From the NCBI GenBank assembly GCA_958413895.1, contig CATYVQ010000006.1, positions 1 to 64,000 of the forward strand: a DNA stretch of 64,000 bases, given 5' to 3'. The notes below the pieces were generated by a model. It was given only the letters and a program-made list of their open reading frames with translations. It was not told the DNA's origin and did not search any database. Position numbers and translations under genes: made by a program. The stretch is from an uncultured Collinsella sp. Its GTDB lineage: Bacteria; Actinomycetota; Coriobacteriia; Coriobacteriales; Coriobacteriaceae. Below are positions 50,001 to 59,800 of the stretch, one piece after another. Within the stretch, counting starts at the first letter, position 1. Every line of letters begins with the position of its first letter.

Positions 50001-51412
50001 GGTCCCAAGGTGAACTGCTCGGTCCAGTTGAGATCGGTTCTTACCTGGAAGAGGGCCTTAATATTGCCGTATGCGGGATCGTTGTTGTCACCCCAGGTTT
50101 TGTCCACCCAATCGTAGGCGAGCGAGCCGTACAGCTGTGTGGCGATATCCATCGTGAACAGCAGCGTGCAATGGTGGCGAAGGAGCTTAGTGTTTCTTGG
50201 ATCGGTTCCCGAACCGGCACTCATACTCTTGTACTGATTCCACTTCCCCTCCATCTCGTCGAGGTAGCGGTTTGCCTGCTTGGCGCCCGACTCGCGCGGC
50301 GATTTCTTCCAGTACTCCGGATCCGGATTGCCTGAATCGTTCATGTAGCCGACCGGTTTGTATCCTCCGCCAAACAGCACGTACCCGGCAAACGAGAAAT
50401 CGAACAAAATGGGGAACGAGGGCATCCAGCACGTGAACTTATTGCCGCCGATGCCGGGAAACGCCGCTGGGAAATCAAACGGAGTGACCTCTTGGTCCAT
50501 GGTAGTGGGAATGATGGTGGTCGAGCCCGATTCTGCCTTTGCGGCCGGCGCGGTGACAACGGCCATGGGGGAGGAGAGCGTATGGGTTTTGCCCTGATAG
50601 TCGAGGACAAAGCGCAGCTTGCATCCTTCCTCCAGAAGGTTTGACGCTGCATCGAGGAACTTGTCTTCGAGTGTGAACGTCGCCAGATTATTCGTGCCCG
50701 ATGCGCTGGCCTTGACTTGGCCAATCTGCGTGACGGTTTCGGGTGAGCTACTCGTGGCGGGCATTACCTTGTTGATATGCAGCGCTGCCTGTCCACCCTG
50801 TGGCAGATGTGCCTGCACGGTAAAGGCGTGCGTGTCGGGTTGGTCGTTTGCCGTGTCGTCCTTCGGCAATGCCATAAACGTGGCTTCAGCGTACTGGATG
50901 TCCCATTCGTCGAATGTAAGCTGGCGAAAGTACGGCTCGCCATCGGAGAGCGGACGCGTGGGTGCGGTAATGGCGGTGCCGCCTTGGACACGCGCGAGGG
51001 GAATCTCGACATCGCGGTAGCCTGCCATGCTAATGGAGATGCCGCCGTTAAAGTCGTACGCGTCGAGAAGCGTTGCCTCGTCCACGTAGCCTTCCGAAAG
51101 CGGCGCGACCTCAAAGATGGCTGTGCCTTCGTCATCGGTCGTGGCGGTGAGCTGCTTGCCTGCGGCATAGCGCGATGTGAGCGTGACCTGGGCACCCGTG
51201 ATGGGCGTATTCTTGTTGGCGACGTCGACCACGACCACACCAAACATGGTGCGCGAGAGAACCAAGACCTTGAAGGGGTCTTCTTCGTCGGCGTATGCCT
51301 CGGTGGGGGCGAACGGCAGTATGAAGGCGTTTGCGCTTCCCGGCACGCGCGGCAACATAATGCTCGCCAGCGAGGACGCTCCGGCAACAAGTAACGAACG
51401 GCGATCAAGCAT
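47045..51412 (-). CDS. Large Tat-exported, LAGTG-anchored surface protein
   Basis: 1455 aa from the ATG after GGGAG. The N-terminus MLDRRSLLVAGASSLASIML carries a twin-arginine motif (Arg4-Arg5) and hydrophobic stretch, so Tat export is likely. Residues 50-170 contain a CNA-B/carboxypeptidase-regulatory-like beta domain (DVANKNTPITGAQVTLTS... GEGTAIFEV-like). The body (170-1330) is beta-rich without repeats I recognise. A Gly/Ser linker precedes LAGTGD (about 1407), a hydrophobic span and Arg-Arg: a sortase-type signal with LAGTG for LPXTG, followed by an unusually long 17-residue tail. Probably wall-attached, with an adhesive or enzymatic role. The LuxR gene upstream on the same strand is a candidate regulator. 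Confidence 0.8.
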   Translation of the reverse strand: MLDRRSLLVAGASSLASIMLPRVPGSANAFILPFAPTEAYADEEDPFKVLVLSRTMFGVVVVDVANKNTPITGAQVTLTSRYAAGKQLTATTDDEGTAIFEVAPLSEGYVDEATLLDAYDFNGGISISMAGYRDVEIPLARVQGGTAITAPTRPLSDGEPYFRQLTFDEWDIQYAEATFMALPKDDTANDQPDTHAFTVQAHLPQGGQAALHINKVMPATSSSPETVTQIGQVKASASGTNNLATFTLEDKFLDAASNLLEEGCKLRFVLDYQGKTHTLSSPMAVVTAPAAKAESGSTTIIPTTMDQEVTPFDFPAAFPGIGGNKFTCWMPSFPILFDFSFAGYVLFGGGYKPVGYMNDSGNPDPEYWKKSPRESGAKQANRYLDEMEGKWNQYKSMSAGSGTDPRNTKLLRHHCTLLFTMDIATQLYGSLAYDWVDKTWGDNNDPAYGNIKALFQVRTDLNWTEQFTLGPVPFFLNVNPWVLAKLALAVGAHTHGSGAAFFKNISLDYSNTSGSFTIQIGLAVTFGAGVAGVASSAVRGAASLTLFIGYEKADGHQLPRLRVGADVDVDVMLQFVMFKWTTKAWSGSWPTLLDSWNMSVNNGDQYVLQRSELSLGGDTPYTLDACFGTPGNIEAGGVPQFIASATIVTNAELLARTEVKATAVNVASVVRDWNRAVTRIELEADAESDDTGQIEHFVHALIENDENAAPMYEYTYIGQATNAVADPNANSAGVSEDERGGIKPSSDNVLFAGVLSEAHMKLAMIAGVECLFRIASVRYGDNGRSRLVVHTKANGTWSAPTPVDFPLGFGEGDVERDGIYDYDFDVVEYTDGRGNQDAYVLLVSGERRDGDNTLFDTASTSGILSVVRLRISNDGVRVISHTSWRSISRGRLQEDGYHCLQCPRITVGKTLVDGRLSGAYLHRRGTTAEKALGSEAEVALECFTLWSDDLGDSLTFRQVLRFPQAPSSIELGAPENINGKMVVPVAYETAGGCGCASYAVIGQSIAGWGVMSPDATVPHAVPWPQHTGFLATANEQLQHITWTRGASAFATQPVGAADCGPASFSVSNNGRCVLYVENTDGKVGQTYDEEGNPVAVMGKHFRIFASTLAGDLFTEPFVMCELDHPVDQITTFLTSGGMLSALAMHIVSAEKSEAELHGIEVPLVACATPTGAVATSGAVVPGAAGESFMVTVRNDGNTLLTAGTIDLYREGSSQPFSSASIGFGANARMASIYDPELAEDASANDMTHVKYALETLGARFATHPLAADNGNAVLAPGCTAQFRMSFAIPESWSDEVGKRVTLYAKARNLVALDPVTLEEIQPGANSALGAVLHELHVPDAACERSEVQVGVCGSADTTGLHDAPMTVDGDGGTSGSGADEGGGSSGSSSGSGKDHGNNKRSGKAGALAGTGDVNAPLTAAAAALAAAGAGLVAYSARRTALENDTADEVNSDKPH

Positions 51413-51568
51413 CTTTGGCTCCCATCCCGCAAACATCGGAGGAAATAATCCAATTTTGCGAGAAGGTGCCCCGTGGCGGTAGTGCCGTTCGATGGCCAAA
51501 ATGTCCAATTTGAGCGAGCGAAGCGCCGGGGCTCCGGAGCGCGTTCGATGCGCTTGGCGGCCCGGTCG

Positions 51569-52573
51569 CTAACGCAACATATGCGCGACCAGCTCGGCGC
51601 GAGTTCCGATACCAAGTTTGGCATACACTCCTGATAGGCGGTTTTTAACGGTGCCCGGCGAAACTTCCATGTGGCGTGCGATTTCGGCGTTGGTCCATCC
51701 GCGGCAGGCGAGCATGGCCATGGTGAACTCCGTGGTCGTTAAATCGTCGGCCACGTCCTCGCCTGAATCGGGGTTGTGGATGCGCCGCCAGCCGTAGCTG
51801 AATCGATACGTAATCTCGATGATACGTGCGAAATCGTCAGGGTATTGCGATTTTAGGCATGCCTCGATGAGCCCCTGCAAAAGGCCGTGGTGCTCGCCAA
51901 TGAGCTCGATAAGGCCGTCGGGACGCGCAATGTTCCAAGCAACTCCGAAGTGTGCCTTTGCGGCGTTGATGTCCTTGAGGCTCATGCATGCCATGGAAGC
52001 TGCCAGGTGCAGGAACAGTTCCGAGATCGGATAGCTTCCCTGTTTCATGATCAGGGCATTTTCCGCCATGCCCAGGCTGCGTCCGTATTCGCCGCGCAGA
52101 TACAAGGCGTGCGCCATCACGTAGCTGGCGAACAGGCGCAGGCCTTCGGGCAGATGCGCCGCAAGTGGATAAAACTCTTCGGCAGAATACGGGGAAGGCA
52201 AGTGCAGCAGGACGCTCGCGGCCGAGGCGAACAGGATATGCGCGGCGTGGACGGCGGGCGACTCCTCGTCGGTTGGCGTATCGAGGATGCCAGCAAGGCA
52301 CCGGCGGGCGTCGGGGATACGGTTGAGCGACAGGCTGGCATATCCGCAGATGAAGCATGCGGAATAGCGCAGCGCGGGGTCGGTGGCGTCAAGATAGGGG
52401 CGTGCTGTCTCGGCGGCGAGCGTGGCCTGCCCGCGAAAGTACAGCGCTTCCGCCGTGGCGATGGCACGCGAGTCGGCGTCGGAAATGCCTGCAACCGCAG
52501 CGTCAATCTGCCCCGGCACAAAGGCAGTGCACATCAACGGCATGGGAACGCATGGGTAGCCATCGCAGTCCAT
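51569..52573 (-). CDS. LuxR-family regulator with helical N-terminal domain
   Basis: 334 aa from the ATG at 52573 (GGGAG 7 nt upstream). The C-terminal 65 residues are a LuxR/GerE HTH (EFTMAMLACRGWTNAEIARHMEVSPGTVKNRLSGVYAKLGIGTRAEL). The N-terminal 250 residues are a helical repeat (TPR/MalT-like) sensor, with no receiver Asp or P-loop. It lies 157 bp upstream of the surface-protein gene on the same strand and may activate it. Follows the two-component genes by 68 bp in the same direction. Confidence 0.85.
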   Translation of the reverse strand: MDCDGYPCVPMPLMCTAFVPGQIDAAVAGISDADSRAIATAEALYFRGQATLAAETARPYLDATDPALRYSACFICGYASLSLNRIPDARRCLAGILDTPTDEESPAVHAAHILFASAASVLLHLPSPYSAEEFYPLAAHLPEGLRLFASYVMAHALYLRGEYGRSLGMAENALIMKQGSYPISELFLHLAASMACMSLKDINAAKAHFGVAWNIARPDGLIELIGEHHGLLQGLIEACLKSQYPDDFARIIEITYRFSYGWRRIHNPDSGEDVADDLTTTEFTMAMLACRGWTNAEIARHMEVSPGTVKNRLSGVYAKLGIGTRAELVAHMLR

Positions 52574-52641
52574 CTTCCATCTCCCAACAGCTGGCAACAA
52601 TAGCAGCAATTGTACTCCTGTTGCTCGGGACCCCTTTCGTT

Positions 52642-53793
52642 TTACTGTTCGGTTAACGCTGCGGATCGTTTTGGAAGGCTTGCGAGCATGGTAGTCCCGT
52701 TCTCGGAACTTGTTTCGACCTCTACAGCGCCACCGTGAAGCGCTGCAATCTCCCAAACGAGCGCTAACCCGAGTCCTGCGCCGCCGTATGCCCTGCTGCG
52801 GGATTTATCCAGGCGAAAGAACGGTTGGAAGATGCTCTCACGGTACTGCTTGGGTATTCCCGGGCCCTGGTCCTCGGCTCGCAGGAGCACATGGCTGTCG
52901 TTGTCGCAGATGGAGACGTTGACAGTCGAGCCGGGGTGGCTGTAACGGATGGCATTTTCGACCAGGTTAAACACCAGCCGATAGAGGAGCGTGTCGCTCC
53001 CGATTATTAAAGCGTCTCCAGCACAATTGAGGGCTATGCCCTTATTTTCGGCAAGTGGCGCAAGGTCGGCGAGGACCTCTTCGGACAAGGGACCAAGTTC
53101 CACATCGTCCTCGCAAGGAACGCTGCGGAGCTCACTCATCTCGAGCAATACCTTGGCCATTCGAGACATGCGCTCGGTTTGTTCTTGTAGCAGGCCGAGC
53201 AGCTCGGCTGTTTCGGGTTGCAAACCGGAGTGCTCGGAGATGAATAGTTCAATCTGTGCTTGCATAAGGGCGAGCGGGGTGCGCAGCTCGTGTGCGGCGT
53301 TGCCGGTAAACTGACGCTGCGCAGAGAACCCTTCGCCAAGACGGGCGATCATGTCGTTGAAAGAGGCGCTGCATCGCTGTAACTCGGTGGGCACATCTTC
53401 ATTGAGTCTGATTTCGCTTAGGTTGTCAGGCTGCACACGCTCGACCTGGGCTGCAAAAGCCCGTAGCGGTTTGAGTGCACGGCCGCTCGCAAAGTATGCC
53501 AGCGCGCCGCCAAGGAGTGTGACTCCAGCCGTGATGTACCAGGTTGTCGTGCCAAAAGACTCCTGTGCGTCGTTTACGACGATCGTGACCTCGTCATCGA
53601 GGGTCGCTTTCGTTGGGTCGAACGCCTGGGGCGAATCTTCGCCGGTTGCGGTAAAGGCCGAGATGTCACTGCCGATGGCATCCATGTAGCGCATGCCCGT
53701 ATAACCGACCAGGCAGTTCGTCAGCACGCACGCCGCGCACGTCAGCAGTGCCGTCATGATCGTTATGCGCCATTGCAGCGAAAGCCCTTTCAT
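52642..53793 (-). CDS. Sensor histidine kinase
   Basis: 383 aa. Two membrane spans (9-31 and 83-103) enclose a 50-residue extracytoplasmic sensor, followed by a HAMP-like linker. The phospho-His168 is in NAAHELRTPLA, and the ATPase boxes are LVENAIRYSHPG, EDQGPGIP and GGAGLGLALVWEI. Its ATG overlaps the stop of the response regulator gene (ATGA), so they are made together. Divergent from the CD1871A/NapH/TlpA genes, which it may control. Confidence 0.93.
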   Translation of the reverse strand: MKGLSLQWRITIMTALLTCAACVLTNCLVGYTGMRYMDAIGSDISAFTATGEDSPQAFDPTKATLDDEVTIVVNDAQESFGTTTWYITAGVTLLGGALAYFASGRALKPLRAFAAQVERVQPDNLSEIRLNEDVPTELQRCSASFNDMIARLGEGFSAQRQFTGNAAHELRTPLALMQAQIELFISEHSGLQPETAELLGLLQEQTERMSRMAKVLLEMSELRSVPCEDDVELGPLSEEVLADLAPLAENKGIALNCAGDALIIGSDTLLYRLVFNLVENAIRYSHPGSTVNVSICDNDSHVLLRAEDQGPGIPKQYRESIFQPFFRLDKSRSRAYGGAGLGLALVWEIAALHGGAVEVETSSENGTTMLASLPKRSAALTEQ

Positions 53794-54464
53794 TCTCCAT
53801 CCTCCATAACGTAGCCCTCTCCAATCCGATTGCGAATCGGGTCGTATCCCAAAGCGCTGCGCAACTTTTTTCGGAGCGACGACATGTGAACGCGGGTTGC
53901 GTTGCTAAAACAGTTCACGGTGCTATCCCAAACGTGCTCGATAAGCTCCTCTTGACTTACCGGTCGCCCCTGATTAAGCATCAGGTATTCCAAGATTCCC
54001 GTTTCCTTGCGCGTAAGAGATAAAGCCTCGCTGTCCACGGAAGCGATGCGTGCCTTGGTGTCAAAGCGGAGCTTTCCGCAGGTTAATACTATGTCGCTTT
54101 GTGCGAAGCGCCTGAGGGTAAGGCTGCGAATCCTTGCCGCAAGCTCGTCCAGATGAAACGGCTTGGTGAGGTAATCGTTGGCGCCGGCATCGAGCCCGTC
54201 GACTTTATCGGATACTTCGCCACGCGCGGACAGAATCAGTACCTTGGTCTCGCAATCGGTTTTCCTAAGTTCCCTGAGCACGGTCATGCCGTCGACATGG
54301 GGAAGATTGAGGTCGAGTACCACGAGGTCAAAGACTTCGACGTCCAGCAGGTCGAGCGCCTCCCGTCCATCGTGGCAGCAGTCGACGCTGTATGCCAGGT
54401 TTCGCAAGCTGCGCGCGATTGCATCGCACAGTGCTCGCTCGTCTTCGACGATCAAAATACGCAT
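53790..54464 (-). CDS. OmpR-family response regulator
   Basis: 224 aa from the ATG at 54464 (AAGGAG upstream). Receiver domain 1-115 with phospho-Asp51 (DLVVLDLNLPHVDG) and Lys101-type region (ANDYLTKPFHLDEL). C-terminal winged helix ends QEELIEHVWDSTVNCFSNATRVHMSSLRKKLR. Partner of the overlapping kinase gene. The 90-bp divergent region to the CD1871A gene is the probable target. Confidence 0.93.
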   Translation of the reverse strand: MRILIVEDERALCDAIARSLRNLAYSVDCCHDGREALDLLDVEVFDLVVLDLNLPHVDGMTVLRELRKTDCETKVLILSARGEVSDKVDGLDAGANDYLTKPFHLDELAARIRSLTLRRFAQSDIVLTCGKLRFDTKARIASVDSEALSLTRKETGILEYLMLNQGRPVSQEELIEHVWDSTVNCFSNATRVHMSSLRKKLRSALGYDPIRNRIGEGYVMEDGE

Positions 54465-54554
54465 AACAGTCTCCTTGCACATTCCAAATCGCGCTTAACA
54501 CGGATTTTATAGTCGATATGGTCCAATGGTCGCGTAACGAAAGGAGTGGTCGAG

Positions 54555-54701
54555 TTGTTCAAAGCGGTAAAACCCATGGTACAGGTCGCTTTGTTGATCG
54601 TCGGAATTGCCATGGTGTGCTTTGGTGTTATGCGTGGCGAGGCGGATGCCGTGCTGGCCAAAGCGATTAGGCTGTGCTTGGAGTGTATCGGAATTGGATA
54701 A
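54555..54701 (+). CDS. CD1871A-type CXXC mini-protein
   Basis: 48 aa, too short for most gene callers. TTG start at 54555 with AAGGAG 8 nt upstream; an ATG at 54576 would give 41 aa. One membrane span (MVQVALLIVGIAMVCFGVMRGE) is followed by EADAVLAKAIRLCLECIGIG with a C-terminal Cys-x2-Cys. This matches the small CD1871A family of CXXC peptides found beside NapH-like ferredoxin and TlpA-like lipoprotein genes in anaerobes. Its stop overlaps the next start. A redox or metal role at the membrane is likely but unproven. Confidence 0.75.
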   Translation: MFKAVKPMVQVALLIVGIAMVCFGVMRGEADAVLAKAIRLCLECIGIG

Positions 54702-55596
54702 AAGAGAAAATACTGCGTCGCATGTTTTGGCCCGATTTCGCGGATTCATTCAGGCGGCGGCGACGCTGGTCACCAACATTCACCTGCCAAACTTTGCCAA
54801 AGGCGGCATCTATCAGGGCGCGGGAAAAACAGTCTGCGTACCTGGACTTAATTGCTATTCGTGCCCCGCGGCATCGGGTGCGTGCCCCATCGGGTCGTTC
54901 CAGTCGGTGGTAGGTTCATCCAAGTTCAACTTTTCCTACTACGTTACCGGTACGCTCATTTTGCTCGGCGTGCTGCTGGGACGCTTTGTATGCGGCTTTC
55001 TGTGCCCGTTTGGCTGGCTGCAGGAGCTGCTTCATAAGATTCCCGGCAAAAAACTTTCGACAAAAAAGCTCAAGCCGCTCACGTACATCAAGTACGTCGT
55101 GCTGCTGTTTGCCGTGGTGCTGCTGCCCGTCTTGGTGGTTAACGACGTGGGCATGGGCGACCCGTTCTTTTGTAAGTACATCTGTCCGCAGGGTGTGCTC
55201 GAGGGCGCCATTCCGCTGGCCATCGCCAATGCCGGCATTCGATCTGCGTTGGGACATCTCTTTACTTGGAAACTTGCCGTTCTCATTGCCGTGGTAGTGC
55301 TGAGCGTTTTGTTCTACCGCCCCTTCTGCAAATGGATTTGTCCACTCGGCGCATTCTATGCGCTCATGAATAAGGTGTCCTTGTTGGGGATTCAGGTTGA
55401 CGCGTGCAAATGCGTCTCGTGCGGCAAGTGTTCAAGGGTTTGTCAGATGGACGTTGATGTGGTCCGCGCGCCCAATCATGCCGAATGTATCCGGTGCGGA
55501 AAGTGCATCGGGGCCTGTCCCGTCGATGCCATCAGCTATCGCTATGGCTTGGATGTGTCGGCGGAAAAGCTTCCCTTGACCGCCGATAAAAAGTAA
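54694..55596 (+). CDS. NapH/YccM-like membrane 4Fe-4S protein
   Basis: About 300 aa; the TTG at 54694, overlapping the CD1871A stop, is the best start, but others are possible. Membrane spans alternate with cysteine motifs: CGFLCPFGWLQELLHKIP and CKWICPLGAFYALMNK are the NapH/MauN-type CP motifs on the cytoplasmic side. Early GLNCYSCPAASGACPIGSFQ is typical of the 4Fe-4S branch. The C-terminus has two ferredoxin motifs (CVSCGKCSRVCQMDV, CIRCGKCIGACP). It should move electrons between a cytoplasmic ferredoxin and a membrane or outside acceptor, here probably the TlpA lipoprotein. Confidence 0.85.
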   Translation: MDKRENTASHVLARFRGFIQAAATLVTNIHLPNFAKGGIYQGAGKTVCVPGLNCYSCPAASGACPIGSFQSVVGSSKFNFSYYVTGTLILLGVLLGRFVCGFLCPFGWLQELLHKIPGKKLSTKKLKPLTYIKYVVLLFAVVLLPVLVVNDVGMGDPFFCKYICPQGVLEGAIPLAIANAGIRSALGHLFTWKLAVLIAVVVLSVLFYRPFCKWICPLGAFYALMNKVSLLGIQVDACKCVSCGKCSRVCQMDVDVVRAPNHAECIRCGKCIGACPVDAISYRYGLDVSAEKLPLTADKK

Positions 55597-55625
55597 ACAA
55601 GCTTCGACAAAACGGAGGAATGACC

Positions 55626-56597
55626 ATGAAGCTTTCTAAGATTGCGGCCCTGTTTATGGTGCCGGTACTGGCCTTGTGTCTTGTGGCGTGCTCGGCACCT
55701 GGTGGCAATGCGAGCGAATCTGCGAGCTCCGATCCTAAGATCGCAGAACTCACTGCGCAGAAGCCGGCCAATGCCGACGAGGCCGCCGAGCTGTATGCGA
55801 AGCTCATGCAGAAGGAGAACGAGATCTTTTCGAGTGATAACGCGCTGTGGGAAAAGGTATTCAATGCGGCAAATAAAGACTCGGCAATGATTGAGGACGG
55901 CAGCAATTACGGCGATTTCCTGCTCAAGACCATCGACGGTGCCAAAGATGAGTTCACGGCGGATGAGCTTAAGACGCTCAAGGCCGGTGCGCAGCAGATC
56001 AAGGAGATCGAGGAGAAGCTCGAGAGCCTGGAGAAGGAGTTCCCCGGCTGTGGAAGCACGCCGAGTGCAGGCGAGAGCGTCGACGCTTCGACCGCTGGCA
56101 TGACGGCTGGTGCCAATGCTTCGAGCGAGGCGACGAAGTTCCCCAGCTTTACGGGCAAGGACCTGGATGGCAACGACGTGAACAGCGACGAGCTGTTCTC
56201 TAAGAACAAGGTCACCGTCATGAACTTCTGGTTCACTACTTGCAAGCCGTGCGTGGGCGAGCTGGGCGATCTTGAGAAACTGAATCAGGAGCTTGCCAAG
56301 AAGGGCGGCCAGGTCGTGGGCGTCAATTCCTTTACGCTCGATGGCAACAAGGGCGAGATTGCAGATGCCAAGGACGTGTTGAGCAAGAAGGGCGTGACAT
56401 ATAAGAACATCTGGTTCAAGTCGGATAGCGAGGCCGGTAAGTTTACGTCAAATTTGTTCTCGTTCCCGACAACGTATGTCATCGATCAGAATGGCAATAT
56501 CGTAGGGGATCCAATCGTGGGAGCCATCAGCTCCGCCGAGCAGCGCGCAGCACTCAACAAACTTATCGACCAGGCGATTGCGAATAGCGAGCAATAA
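55626..56597 (+). CDS. TlpA/ResA-like thioredoxin lipoprotein
   Basis: 323 aa from the ATG 8 nt after GGAGG; an ATG two codons earlier is too close. Lipobox LVAC with Cys22. Residues 35-145 are a charged helical stalk. Residues 170-323 are a thioredoxin fold with active-site Cys206-Lys-Pro-Cys209 (FWFTTCKPC) and cis-Pro region FPTTYVIDQNGNIVG. It acts outside the membrane as a thiol-disulfide reductase or oxidase. Last gene of the CD1871A-NapH unit, which could supply its electrons. Confidence 0.9.
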   Translation: MKLSKIAALFMVPVLALCLVACSAPGGNASESASSDPKIAELTAQKPANADEAAELYAKLMQKENEIFSSDNALWEKVFNAANKDSAMIEDGSNYGDFLLKTIDGAKDEFTADELKTLKAGAQQIKEIEEKLESLEKEFPGCGSTPSAGESVDASTAGMTAGANASSEATKFPSFTGKDLDGNDVNSDELFSKNKVTVMNFWFTTCKPCVGELGDLEKLNQELAKKGGQVVGVNSFTLDGNKGEIADAKDVLSKKGVTYKNIWFKSDSEAGKFTSNLFSFPTTYVIDQNGNIVGDPIVGAISSAEQRAALNKLIDQAIANSEQ

Positions 56598-56617
56598 AGG
56601 CTGAGTACACGTCAATT

Positions 56618-56650
56618 AATGCGACAAAGGAACAGTCCCTTTGTCGCATT
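56618..56650. repeat. CAAAGG-type intergenic palindrome
   Basis: AATGCGACAAAGG... and its complement form 16-bp arms with one mismatch around a central A. Same 33-bp design as 60084-60116. It follows the TlpA stop by 20 bp and probably acts as its terminator. Confidence 0.8.
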
Positions 56651-56830
56651 GTCGATGTTGTGTGCGGGACGGTGCGCTGTGTGGCGTGCCGCCCCGTTCG
56701 TTTTTTGGCGCTGTTCGTTACATTCCTCACTGGTGCTGGCTAAAAATGGGAATAGAGTAGGACAAACGCGTCGAATACGAACGGCGGGGGAGAGCGGGCG
56801 AGTGCGCCCGCGCGGGAGAGGTTGCCGTCC

Positions 56831-59800
56831 ATGCTGGAGCTCAAAGGTATTTGCAAAAGGTATGTTACCCAGTCGTTCACCCAGGTGGCGCTCGATAACG
56901 TGAGCCTGGCTTTTCGCGATAACGAGTTCGTGGCCATTCTGGGCCCTTCGGGGTCGGGCAAAACTACGATGCTCAACGTTATTGGCGGACTCGATCACTT
57001 TGATTCTGGCGACCTGCTCATCGATGACATTTCGACCAAGGACTTCCGCGATCGCGATTGGGATGCCTACCGCAACAATCGCATCGGCTTTGTGTTCCAA
57101 AGCTATAACCTCATTCCGCATCAGACCATTTTGGAAAACGTGGAGCTGGCGCTTACGCTCACGGGCGTGGGGCATGCCGAGCGCCGCCAGCGTGCGCGCG
57201 AGGCGTTGGAGAAAGTCGGTCTGGGCGAGCACGTTAACAAACGCCCGAGCCAGCTATCGGGCGGGCAGATGCAGCGCGTGGCTATCGCCCGCGCCCTGAT
57301 TAATGATCCCGAGATTGTGCTGGCAGACGAGCCGACTGGCGCCTTGGATTCAACGACATCCGTGCAGGTCATGGACTTGCTCAAGGACGTTGCGCGCGAC
57401 CGCTTGGTCATCATGGTCACGCACAATCCTGAGCTGGCGTACCAGTACGCCACGCGCATCGTCAACCTGGCGGACGGCAAGATCACCGACGATTCCGATC
57501 CCTTCGATGTCGCTGACGCCACGCGCCGCGAGGCCAAGCCTACGCGCAAAACCTCGATGAGCTTTGTGACGGCGCTGGGGCTTTCTGCCCGAAACCTCAT
57601 GACTAAAAAGGGCCGCACGGCGATGACGGCTTTCGCAGGCTCGATCGGCATTATCGGTATCGCGGCGATTCTGGCGCTGTCCAACGGCGTAAACGACTAC
57701 ATCAAAAAGGTCGAAGAGGATACGCTCTCGAGCTATCCGCTTACCATCTCCAAGCAGGATTACGATCTGTCGTCCATGATGGGTGGACAAGGGACCACGG
57801 ATGATGACGCATCCAAGAACGAGGATCCGTCCGACGATGGCGGCGACGGCAAGGCTGAGGGAGCCGATAAGATTCCCGTGGTTACGGCCGTAAAGGACAT
57901 GTTCGCAAGTGTTAAATCTAACGATATGACGAGCTTTAAGGCATGGCTTGACGACGGCGGCGACGGTATCGACAAAGAGGTCAACGCCATCCAGTACGGC
58001 TACGGCGTGACGCCGGTTGTCTATCGTGCGGGTAAGGGTGACGAGAAACCCGTTCGGCTTGTTCCCAACGCTATGACCGAGGCTATGAGCGGAGGCGCGA
58101 GTTCGGCGGCAACGGTGAGCATGGAATCCATGGGAACCTCGGTCTTTAACGAGATGATTGACGACCAGAGCCTGCTCGACAGCCAGTACGATGTCGTCGC
58201 CGGTCATTGGCCCACGTCTGCCAACGAAGCCGTAATGGTGCTTTCGAGCCGCGGCACGGTGGGCGACTACACGCTCTATAGCATCGGTGCGCTGGATATC
58301 GATGAGCTCAACGATCTGGTAAACAGTGCCATGACGGCCGACGGTGGGGTCAAAGCACCCGAGACCGGCACCGACTTTACCTACGACGATGCGCTGTCCA
58401 CGACGTTTAAGGTGCTGTCGCCGGCCGATGCCTATCGCAAAAACGAAGAGACCGGCATGTGGACCGACATGTCTGGTGACGCCGACTTTATGGCCGCCAA
58501 GGTTGCCGATGGCATCGACGTGCACATTGTGGGCGTGGTGCGACCTAACGAGACGGCCAATGCGAGCGCGTTGTCTCCGGGCATTGCCTATACGCATGCG
58601 CTGACTCGCCAGCTTATGGAGCGCGCCGCCGATTCGCAGATTGTGCAGGAGCAACTCGCCCACCCCGAGACGGATGTCTTTACGGGCAAGTCTTTCGATG
58701 AGCTGCAAGGCGAGGCCAAGCAAGGCGTGGATCTGGGCAGCATGTTTAGTGTGGACGAGGCGGCACTCAAGAGCGCGTTCTCGTTCGATACGTCTGCGCT
58801 CTCGGGTGCTGCCGGTGGCATGGATCTTTCGGGCATCGATTTGTCGGGCCTGGATATCGACCTTTCGGGCGTTGGGAAGGATATCGACTTCAGCGACATC
58901 ATGGCCAAAGCGCCGACTCCCGATTTCTCGGGCGTCTTCGATGGCTTGGAACTCACGCCCGAGCAGATGCAGCAGGTGGGTGCGCTTGCCAACCAGCTGT
59001 TTGAGGGCTTTATACAGTCTGATCAGTTTAAGGCGCTGACGCCCGATGATCTTAAGGACGCGTCAAAGCTCGCCGATGCTTTCTCGACGTATCTTGAGAA
59101 TGATGCTACAGCGCAGCAATGCCTGGCTCAGCTCAAGGCACTCGGCGGCGATGCCCTGGCCGAGCGCCTGCAGCGGGCGATGACCGACTATGTGCAAAAA
59201 CAGCTGGCTCCGTATCTGCAGCAGGCTATGGATCAGGTGATGAAAACAATCAGCGAGCAGATTGCGACGACGGTATCAGCTCAGCTCAAGGCGGGCGCAG
59301 CGGGGCTTATGGACCAGATGGCCACGCAGATGTCGTCGAGTTTTGCCAACCTGGCGAGCGCCATGCACGTGGATGCGAGCGCCTTTGCTCGTGCCATCCA
59401 CTTCAACATGGACGCCGAGGATCTGAGTTCGCTTATGATGAGTTATGCCAAGGCTTCGAAGCTTACCTATGACAACAACCTGACCACACTGGGTTATGCG
59501 GACGAGGCAGACCCCATTTCGGTTAAGATTTTCCCGCGCGACTTTGAGGCCAAGGAGCGCGTACTCGATCATATCGATGCGTACAACAAGCAGGTCAAGG
59601 CTGCTGGCCACGATGAACAGGCAATCTCGTACACCGACTACATGGGCATCATCATGGGCTCGGTGACCGATATCGTGAACACCATCAGCTTGGTGCTCAT
59701 CGCGTTCGTGAGCATCAGCCTGGTCGTGAGCTCCATCATGATTGGCATCATCACCTACATCAGCGTACTGGAGCGCAAGAAGGAGATCGGCATCCTGCGC

